22,329 nt of DNA from Mnemiopsis leidyi (taxonomy: Eukaryota > Ctenophora > Tentaculata > Lobata > Bolinopsidae). The notes under the pieces were generated by a model. The model did not search any database, was not told where the DNA came from, and saw nothing but the letters and a program-made list of their open reading frames with translations. Made by a program: the position numbers and the translations under genes. The stretch is taken from positions 48,636-70,964 of the forward strand of contig JH152650.1 in assembly GCA_000226015.1 (NCBI GenBank), in the 5' to 3' direction. Below are positions 1-9,900 of the stretch, piece after piece; position 1 is the first letter of the stretch; each line of letters starts with the position of its first letter.

Positions 1-170
1 ATGACATGTCTCACAACATGACATGTCTCACAACATGACATGTCTCACAACATGACATGTCTCACAACATGACATGTCTCACAACATGACATATCTCACA
101 ACATGACATGTCTCAGAACATGACATGTCTCACAACATGACATGTCTCACAACATGAAACGTCTCACAAT
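1..170. repeat. 17-bp minisatellite, ten copies
   Basis: Unit ATGACATGTCTCACAAC, near-perfect for nine units and more diverged in the tenth, followed by a partial copy to about 180. It probably continues past the left edge. Each unit holds the near-palindrome ACATGACATGT across the unit border. No spacers, so not a CRISPR array. Confidence 0.95.
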
Positions 171-175
171 ATGAC

Positions 176-707
176 ACATCAATTAGATATTGACTGAAAG
201 ATCAAGATGAAGAAACGAAAGGCAAGAAAAAAAAGAGCAATTGCAACATTATAGCCTTTTTAACTGGTTAATTTTTTAGTGCTTTATGACCAAATTGTGG
301 ATGAACTATGGGAATGAGTACTGATGACGAAGTCGACACTATTGAGCCATTGCTCTTTCAGTTCCAAGAGGACTGCTGCAACCAAATTATGAATGGTATT
401 TGGTAAAATTATTCAAATTGCGCAATCTTGATTTTGGACTTAATAAGCAACAATATATCAATGCATGCTAAAGAATCATTATGTAAATTACTATAGATTT
501 AAATGTAGTGAAAAATTTGAAAAATCTATTCGACTTTTAGTTCAGGAAATACATCTAATGTCAGCTCACATATGCGTCATTCTTTTACCCAACAATTTAA
601 ATCCACGATCTCGTAATATAATAATATATGAAGAAGTAAGAACTAATGAACTAGAAACTCAGGAAGCACGTTCGTCTTGTTCTCTTACAACTGGTATTTA
701 TCGTCTT
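176..707. other. Flank downstream of gene 2, no gene seen
   Basis: AT-rich sequence. One 93-codon open frame on the plus strand (465-746) has no recognisable motif and overlaps the 3' UTR of gene 2. I see nothing else of note. Confidence 0.5.
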
Positions 708-713
708 TTTATT
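708..713 (-). promoter_or_regulatory. Polyadenylation signal for gene 2
   Basis: AATAAA on the minus strand, about 104 nt past the TGA stop of gene 2, in T/A-rich sequence. The distance suits a short 3' UTR. Confidence 0.5.
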
Positions 714-816
714 TTAATTTATGAATCGCCAACATTTCTAGCTTAACTTTTTGCCGTATCAGGTCGTCACCGATTACGGACATTGAACAACGTCCTGCTT
801 TATCTCAGAACAGATT

Positions 817-948
817 TCATTGCTTTATGTAATTGAGAATTCGCTTTCTGATTCCCAATGGCAGTCCCAGTTCTTTTAGATCTGACTTCTTCAACAAAAA
901 GAATTCTTCTTTTGATATGTGTTCTTTTTCAAATAACGCCCTGAAATC
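817..948 (-). CDS. Gene 2 exon 16: SAM domain core and stop
   Basis: 132 nt, phase 0 to the TGA at 819-817. It encodes DFRALFEKEHISKEEFFLLK, then KSDLKELGLPLGIRKRILNY and IKQ. DLKELGLPLGIRKRIL is a clear SAM helix 4-5 signature. The acceptor is taken at aaacaag rather than the nearer tttcag because the SAM fold needs the DFR residues and the phase then agrees. Confidence 0.85.
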   Translation of the reverse strand, partial: DFRALFEKEHISKEEFFLLKKSDLKELGLPLGIRKRILNYIKQ

Positions 949-3900
949 CTTGTTTGATATTTAAGGCATTGATCATGATAAAACAAATATAAATAAACGT
1001 TTTAACTAATATCAAAGAATTTTTTTAAATTGTTTTATATAGCCCTAATTATAGTCGGGCTATCTTAGTGAAGCTATAAACAACTAACCTCGATTTGGAG
1101 AGATTTCAGGATGTCATCAAATTGCAGGGTTGATTTATCAACTCGATTTTGTGTCTGACTGAAACGATCAACGTAAAAATGAGTTCTTAATGAGGCTGGG
1201 CATCCGATCCAGCGTCATACTTATAATTATTCATCCTCACCTCCATCTTGATGTTGTTACAGCTTATTTCAAACTGTCGAACACTTATACTTATTTGCCA
1301 TTACCTGTTGATTCTATCGACTTTCTTAGCCAGGAGAGCAGTCCGTTTGTCGATCAAATACAAGTGTTTCCTAATCATCTGCTGTTCACGTGACATTCTC
1401 ACTCTCAGGGACACTGTTTCTCTGTGTCTTGTCTGTTTTGTTATTCCTGGTAAGATTTCATTTTAAAAGTAACCAGCTGAACAACTGTTCTGAATGTAAT
1501 TCGAAGCGAAGGGGTTATTTTCTTGATGAAATTCATGAAGTCTGGACTGAATTAGCTTCTGGATCTTCTGCCAAACCCAAAAAAGGCTGTAGGCATGGAA
1601 GTTTTGACGCAAATGAACAGGGGCAGGGAAATTGAGTAAACCTACGTTTGTTGACTCCGTGTCTGGAACAACATTCCAGTTGATCAAGTCGAGTGACAAT
1701 TTCACAAAGGAGATTTTCAACGGAACTCAACTTTTCTTGGTAAGAGGAGGACATTGGAGTTCGAGCTTTAGGGACAATTATACTTCGGGGTGGTGTTGAG
1801 GAGAGGTCCCTGCGTGTCAGAAACATTGAGATCAAGTCCTCAAATAAAAGAAAGTATTTCATCTAATCATAGCGGAAGGAAGTAAAAATGATTCGCATTT
1901 TAATTTAAAAATGGAATAACAGTCGCGATCATATTTCGGGGGAATGAACATGGGAAATTAAATGAGACTTCGACAGAGTTTTGGTTACCTTGGTTGGAAA
2001 GAACTGGTCCTGATGACGTGAAATCCCTGCAGAGGCTCCTCATACTGTCTTTGTAAGGGGGGTGTCGCTGCACCCGTCACTCTGTCTTTTCCTTCATAGA
2101 CTAGTTCCTTGTGTTGTTCCTCCTTCCCTTCCGCCTCCAACACTGAAATTGTACAGGATTCTTAATTTAAGGAATATAATATAACTAAAAATTCACAAAA
2201 TACGGAAGGTGCCGATATGTATGTTCCAAGTTCTAAAGATTTTAGAAATGAGAATACTACAAAGCTTAATTTGCAACTTAGAGTTAGACCTTTGGATAAG
2301 TTTGGCTGCGATGCAGATGATAGAGGACTGCCGTTGTTGAGAAAAAACGCCGCGGAAGGTGCCGACTGAAAAAGTTTTTAAAGTTATAAATTTTAAGTAA
2401 TTATATAAAGTAAAACCTCTCTTCACCGGGCCTCTCGGGGGAAAGCCCGGTAAATCGAGGGACACGGTAAATGCAGGCACGGTAAGTTATCACATGTTTG
2501 ATGATGAATTTGAAACCTGTTTGAGTTAAAAACAACCATGCAACCTAAAAATTCAAACTTCCTGTAGTCTCGATAATGCTGTTTTCTTTTTTTTTCTTTT
2601 TTTTCTAGTTTCTTTTAGTTTCAATGGTCTAGGAAATATCAGAAAATGAGGTCATTCAAAAGACATTATTGGAGTGCAACCCCTCTCCACAATTTTCTGC
2701 CTGTTGTGTTTTCTATAATTTATTCACAATCAAAAACTTAAGTAAACAAGTCGATCCTGCAAAAGTGATGACTTTGCCATTACAATATAATAACTACGAC
2801 AACTTCTGATGACTGTTGCGTCACCGAGTAATAGAACAGATGAACGATAGAAAGGAAGAATAGTTCATGAGCAAATAAGTAACCTGACGCCGTTTCTGAA
2901 TAGCGTGAACCATGAGTTTCGCCATCAAGTGTAACCTCCCCGGCTACTCGTGTTGGAAAACGTTAACTTTGACAAGGAAAAAGGTTGGAGAAAAGAAAGA
3001 CAAGAGAAAGTTGAGCAGTAGATATCATTAATGGTTCCATAGTCAGGGGCCCAGCGAGCATGTAAAATTTAATAGAGATTCTCAGCCTTATGACTTATTC
3101 AATTTTCTAACAATCCTGTAGATGGCAACTGGTAGCGCTGGATGTGAGTGGCCGTGTTTCAATGTCGACATTTGGGCTTAACAACTGGGAAGAAAATTCA
3201 TCGGCGATGCTCCAAATGATCGTGTTTTCTAATCGTATGTTCTCTGTAGAGTATATTTGCAGAAACAAGGCATATTTACTCATTCTCATAAAATGACATG
3301 GGCATTCTAGCGAGTAAGGATTATGTGGCGAGATGAGTTGAATTAGAAACGCCTGGCTGGTCGTCGGAAGTGTAAATTCGATAAATTAGACGTGATCAGA
3401 TTGGTTATGTAAACTGGATTAGACACCACGAGAGGTCCTGCTCAACAGACATCTTATCTAATTCCATACTTTTTCGGTAAAGGTTTTACTTAATGTGGAG
3501 ACTAGCTTTCAGAAAACTGATGGACTTAAGCGGGTTAAATTGTTGCACCAGGCAGTAGATATTTTAAAATTGCAATTTAGATTACCATTTACCAACCATA
3601 GTTGAGGATAGTTTTATCTTTTGGACGATGGCATGTCCCAACGCTGGTCCTCTTTCACTCTGAAGAAAATGTTTGCTATTAAATAACTGGAGTTTTTTTT
3701 CAGATTGTACAGCACAACTAACTTAGCAAACGGATCATTGGGGTGTATTCGGATCTACAAGCTGGGACTGGATTGAAAACTCAATTTTAACTTATGCAGT
3801 TCATGAATCACTGATTTTCCAATAACTATAATAAGTGCCGCGAATTTATACTGCAAATTATCCAATTAACAGACCTGAGATCGCTGTCTATCAAGTACCC

Positions 3901-6900
3901 GTATTTTATTTGGATAAGTTGGTTCGCATTTTATACTCTTCTTTGGGGCCTGGCAAGTTAATTCTTTAATAATATCTTGCTGAACAAAAAAGTGACGAAC
4001 TAAAGTTGCTAAAGAAATCATTTGCCAACCGCAAAAAACTGCGAGAGTGTCAAGTTTGAATGGTAATTCCTTTTTAGGATAAGTCCAATCCAGAAAAAGC
4101 CCTTAATAAAAAATTACGATCCAAAATATGGCCATACTCATTCCTTGTACGCGTCAATAAAAGATCGACTTTATGTAAATGCTGTTGGAAGCAAGAACCA
4201 AGTGTTTTTAGACACTGCTGCTTGTATAACAATGTACAACAAAACCAAATTTGGCCAACTTGCTACCAGAGTGTCTGTGATAATCAAATTTATTCTCAAT
4301 TCGACAATTCATTCTTATAAGTTTAGTGCGACTTTTTACTAACCTTTGTGGGAAGTAACTCTATCTCTTGAAGATCTGAAGTTTCAAGTGTTGTTCCTTG
4401 TTCGCTCTGGTGAAAATTATTTATTCTTAGCCTGTTGGAGTGTTGAAGCAGTCACTATAAACGAGGATTAATTAATAGATTAAGAAAAAATATGCTAATA
4501 CATAGTCGCAAATGCAGTCGTCATTAACGAATAGTGAATTTCTCAACCAGTGCCCTATAACTTCTATCAATTAGTTAAATTGTACCAATAAAACTAATCA
4601 ACCAAAAGAATGCACAATTCATTTTATTTGATTAGTTGGTTGATGAATTCCAGACTGACCTGAGATCGCTGTCGCTCTAGGATTACCGGATTCTTGTCCG
4701 ACACCGTCAAGTCACAGCTTATATCTTTACCCTCAACCTAGTGATATATTTATCGGATACTAGCGTCCTAACCTAGGCATTTTGAGGTACGTCAAAGCAA
4801 TTCATTCTTGAGTTTAATTTTCAGTTTTACAAACTACAGAACTAAACCAAGATAGCTTTAGATAAGTCCTAAGCATCTAAGTCCGCAATTGCTAATTAGG
4901 TATTTCTCATTTTAGCGCTTTTTTACTGCAATTTATCATTTTCCATGTTTACTGAAACAGATTTCTCCAAACATACCGACTCTGGGACATTCTCGCTGCT
5001 TCTGTTATCTGTTTTCCTATTTTTAAGTATTGAGGCCATATCTCCAGCTTTTAACTTGTGTTTACTTATCGGCAACACGCCTGACCCACTGTCCTGTAAA
5101 ATATAGGAGCTCGATCCAGATATAACTAGGATAAAGTGGTGGGTTTCGAGCGATAAAACTACATCTTTCCCGGGCCAAATTTTCTCAGGAGGTTATTAAA
5201 CCCGTCGTATAGTTAGCAAGTTCTGTTTTATCTACCGTACTCGGCATTATTATTACCGGGATAAATTAGTGGAGGGTTTCTGGCTATTTTGTCCTTTTTT
5301 CTGCGCCATAAACCCATTGCAATACTCCCGAGTAAGGTAGCTTAAATCTGGGCAATGGAAGAATGGGACTTACAGTTATGTCGGGGGAAGGCTTGCAAGA
5401 TGATATGACATCATTATCTGACCTGAGATATATATTTGGTATTAGCGATTCAAACAATCTCAGATCTGGAGTTTGGACCCCACAATTAAGAAATATTATA
5501 AACTTCCAAGTTCGACCAAATTCTCCAATTCGATAAGCTCTTGTAGTCCTTCATCATCAATGAATGCACATCACTCATCAGAGATCACATCAAAAGATGT
5601 GCCCATCTCATGTGCTGCCTGTTACAATGCCATGCACATAAGCGTACGCTGCATGCACATATGCATGTGCGCAGTGCATGATCGTATTATTACAGATCGT
5701 ATGATGATAGATTCAATGCGTACGATACATACATAAAAAGCGCGATTAACCATGTTTTTGCGCTGTATTACAAATATATTTGACGATCGGCGTTTGCGCG
5801 CAAATGTTGTGCGTCAGTAACCAGAGCGTACTCCAATAGGTCTTGCAGAACTTCTGTCGTCGGTCAATCTTGTGCACCAAGACCAAAATTGAAAATGTTT
5901 AATAAATCGTAGTTATATACATATGTATGCCCATCTTTTTGGATATTGATATGTCCTTGAGACCGTCTACACAAACAAATTATTTGACCTCTGTTCCAAG
6001 CTACTACGACAGACAATCTTCAAAATCAATGTCTAAAGAATAGAAGGACAGTAGTATGAGCTATTGAATTGCCTTCCAGGCTATACAAGTCTGCGTGGCC
6101 GACGTCCTGCCCCAGAACATCGTGCCCCAGAGCACTTTAACCCTCGAAACCCTTATCTTGATTTAGTCAGGCAGACACCAGAACATGAAAGTGCATGAAA
6201 AATCTAAGAAATCCAACTTTATCGATTTGAGCAAGGGAACATTTGTTTCTCACGGGGCAGGGACAAACGTCTAAGATAGTTGGACTTGATTGGACAGAGA
6301 ATCAGTTCACACGGCTCTCACTTAACGTGGTTTTTGGCCGAAATCCATGTTTGATTAGACAGACTGCAGACAGATAAACAGATACACAGACAGACAGTGA
6401 TAATGTCTGTAAGACTTGCACGCATACCGCATACGTACTGGTGAACAATGAACATAAGCACTAAAATAAGTGGTCTTAAACCTTTGTAAGTTTGGCGATG
6501 CACTGTCAGATTTTATCCACCCTCTCTGAAAATGTTATTGTAATATAAGTGATGGATTGAGGCTTCCAGAGTTTTGTCATTTGTAAAAATGATGAGCAAG
6601 AATCATAGCAAGCTGCCTTATACTGATTTAAATTTTCATACTTTCACAGTAAGTTTTTTTCCAGCATCCCCTATCGCAGACCTGCCTTCAAGAAATTTAG
6701 CTTAACATTAAAGAAAATTAAATTTAAAAGTACAGAGAAAAACTCACGAAATCTTTTCGTCGCTGAGCTTGCTTTCTCTTCAACAGCTTGCTTGAATTGA
6801 ATCCACGTGGTACAAACAATTCGTCATCCGATCCCTAAATAGGGAATCAATAAAAACATAGAGCCTACCTAAAAATTGGCAATGAATTAGCTAATTGACC

Positions 6901-9900
6901 GAATTTACACTGCTGAGTGCTGATCCGTAATGATGTAAGGGAATAACCATACGAGAGCACTAGAATTCACGTGAAAGTGTGAAATTGCATTATTCTAAAA
7001 CGCTGCTAGGCAACCAATCGCATTACCACCATGATCTTTGTACCGATTATCTGAACTATGTACAATACAGAAATCAGCTACAGCTACTTTACACTGAACA
7101 CCAACTGCACAAAAAATCAATTAATTACCGCCTTATGTTCAATTATGACATCAATTTATTTTCTGAAATATATTTATAACTTCTGTGGGCGAAATGATAG
7201 GTTGGTGGGCGAAATGATAGGTTGGTGAATGGTGATCGGTCACTGAATCAGTTCATGAATTCAATATTAATATGTTCAATATTCAATCGGGGGTTCTAGG
7301 GGTTCCAGAATCCCCTAAGAATAAATCATGGTTCTTGAAAATAAATAACAAAATGTTACTAAATTTATAAAATATTAACAAGAGCAATAATTTGTGTCTT
7401 TTGGATAATGAAATGTTTAAAGTATGCTAATTCTTATTTTATATTCACATGCCCCAATCAAGTCTCAAGTCAATGCCTTTGATTATTTTCAGGAAGCCAA
7501 TTTGTTTAATTAGCAAAATTTCGAGGGCTTCGCACCAAACAATGTTGTTATTTCTAATTCCTTTATAAGTAAATAGTTCCTTAGTTTTTGTATAGTTCCT
7601 TAGTGTAAGATTCGCCCCAAACAATGTTCTGTTCTGCATACTTCCCAGTTGCCTCGTGCCGATGGCAAAAGAATCAGAATATTGAACAACACCCACACCC
7701 CCGCAACCCCCCCCCCCCGAAAAATCCTGGCTACGCCTCTGATTGTTGGTAAGGCTCTAGTTTGGGGTGACAAATTTTGTAGAATTTTGTAGAAGTGTTG
7801 TAGAAGAGGACACGACACAGCCCTTATGTTAGGTATTTTAAACACAAACCTTGTTGTTGCAAGAAGAGGACAAGATAAGTTCCACTTCCCTGTCCTCAGA
7901 TTCAGTAGAGGTGGAACTATTACGAACTGTTTTCGGTGGCAGCGACAAGCTCGATAATTGTACCTGTTCGAGGAAAAGTTCAAATTTTTGATTACTCAAT
8001 TATTTTTTGATCTTTTTCATTATAAAAGTCTCAATGGCTAGGAAAGCAAGCCTCATCTCATCGGTATTTAATCCCCAAATCCGGAGTCAGCTGATCCAAA
8101 GGAAAGAAGGATGGAAAAGATATAACAGAAAATGTAAATATAGAAGGAGAGCTGAGGGTATACAATATTGTAAATACATTTTACAACAGCTAATTCCAAT
8201 CAGCTTGACTTACCTTCTGACAATCGCCACATTCATCTAGGCTTCCAAGGTGAGAGGATTTCCTAAGTTTCACTCGAGAAACTTTCGATTTCACAGCACG
8301 AACTTCGCTCTTAAATAAGACATTTATAATTAAAATTGTATTTTCTTATTGGTTGATTACAGTACAGTATTAAATACTATGCAACAAGACGAAAGGAATC
8401 ATAGAGCCAGCCTGGCACTCTAACTAAACCAGGTTTGAACCCCTTCCAAATAAAGAAATAAGAGGGAGTGAATCCCAAAAAGTTTGAAAAAGTTACGGAT
8501 TCAAAATTTGCATGTCAAAAAAGGCCAGAATCTAGATTTGTGAACAGTAGGGGCCAAATACCGAACACTCTTCTCAAAACACGCCTCTCAACTCTTTTAA
8601 AACTATCAAATGATTAAACTGAAAACTAAAAATAAACAGAAAACGAGAAACCGTTACTTGGTTCATCATTGTAATGATTGGCATTGGACAAAACCTCAAG
8701 TTTATCAACGAGTATAGCAACAGAAGCACGCTTTTTCATCTTTTTCTTATCTTTGATTTCAGAAAGTTTCTGAGATTTCATTTCTTCAGCAGAATCTGAG
8801 AAATCAGTAGAACTTTGTAAACCTTAAGAAGAAATATACTATATCGCTACACAGTTATGCCGCCTATCAACTGCAGAGCAATAATTTCAACAAATATTTG
8901 GAAATAGATATTATTAGCAAACTAGACTTAAGACTCATAACTATCTACAAAAGATAATGTAGAAATAGAATTAATGAACAAGCAAAAAGCCCAGTCAATC
9001 ACATGAACACTTACCACTTGGCGATAAACTGTTTTTCTCGCGGCAAGAGTCCTCTTTACTGTCTCTGGACAAATGTTTAGAGATATGAAGTTTGAACAAT
9101 TTTTTTTAAAAAACTGATTATATCTAAGCACTTTATAGTAACGTCATGTTTTCCTGGTATTTTTGCACTAGATGCCCAATTGAAGAATGAAGATGAATAT
9201 TGATTTATGAGTGACAACTTCTGACTTGAAATACATGGTTATTAACATAATCATAAAGCAAAAGGTTAATCAAAGAAATGGGGTAGATAATCCAGCACCT
9301 AAATTTTTCAGCCTTATAATATTTCGTGTCCTTTGTATTTAATGTTCCATTGTTTCAAATACTTCTTCGATAAAAGTTTCAAATTAACAATTCATTATTT
9401 TGAGGAAATGTACAATTAATTATTTTAAGGAAATGATCAATTCATTATTTTGAGGAAATGTACCATTCATTATTTTAAGGAAATGTACAATTCATTATTT
9501 TAAGGAAATGATCAATTCATTATTTTAAGGAAATGTACAATTCATTATTTTAAGGAAATGTAAAATTCATTATTTTAAGGAAATGTACAATTCATTTTTT
9601 TAAGGAAATGTACAATACATTTCATTATACATATCATTAATCATTATTTTAATCACAGACAATGTTTCCTACCCTGAAAGATGGACTTTTTCTTTGTCGC
9701 TGTGAACTGAAAATAATTTGCATATCTCTTCATTTAAATTTATGACGATACTTCATGTAATTTTAGTCAAATCGGTGTTTTAATGGAGCATGTCTAATGA
9801 TCGATAATCCTCAATAAAACTTCTCGCAAACACATCATAAAACTTGTGTTAAGGAGTTACTAAGCTAGTATAACAAGAATTGCGCCCACTTTAATTGGTC

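Noticed and set aside
1-170. CRISPR-like array
   Set aside because: Units are directly adjacent with no unique spacers; it is a minisatellite.
465-746. Plus-strand open frame of 93 codons
   Set aside because: No motif, no splice or codon support, and it overlaps the 3' UTR of the minus-strand SAM gene.
1463-1600. Minus-strand frame reading KIQKLIQSRLHEFHQENN after a TTTGGCAG
   Set aside because: It looks helical and has an acceptor, but it would need phase 2 on both sides between 1809-1642 and 1158-1089. In that phase it hits a stop after three codons.
5420-5480. Possible third copy of the RQRSQ exon (GACCTGAGAT at 5420)
   Set aside because: Only ten bases match; the frame upstream has a stop before any acceptor.
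5473-5736. Plus open frame rich in His, Met and Ser
   Set aside because: Built from ATGCAC-type simple palindromes; no codon structure or homology.
6100-6180. Minus-strand reading LGHDVLGQDVGHADLYSLEG as an exon
   Set aside because: It comes from a duplicated GTGCCCCAGA-type sequence and lacks suitable splice sites.
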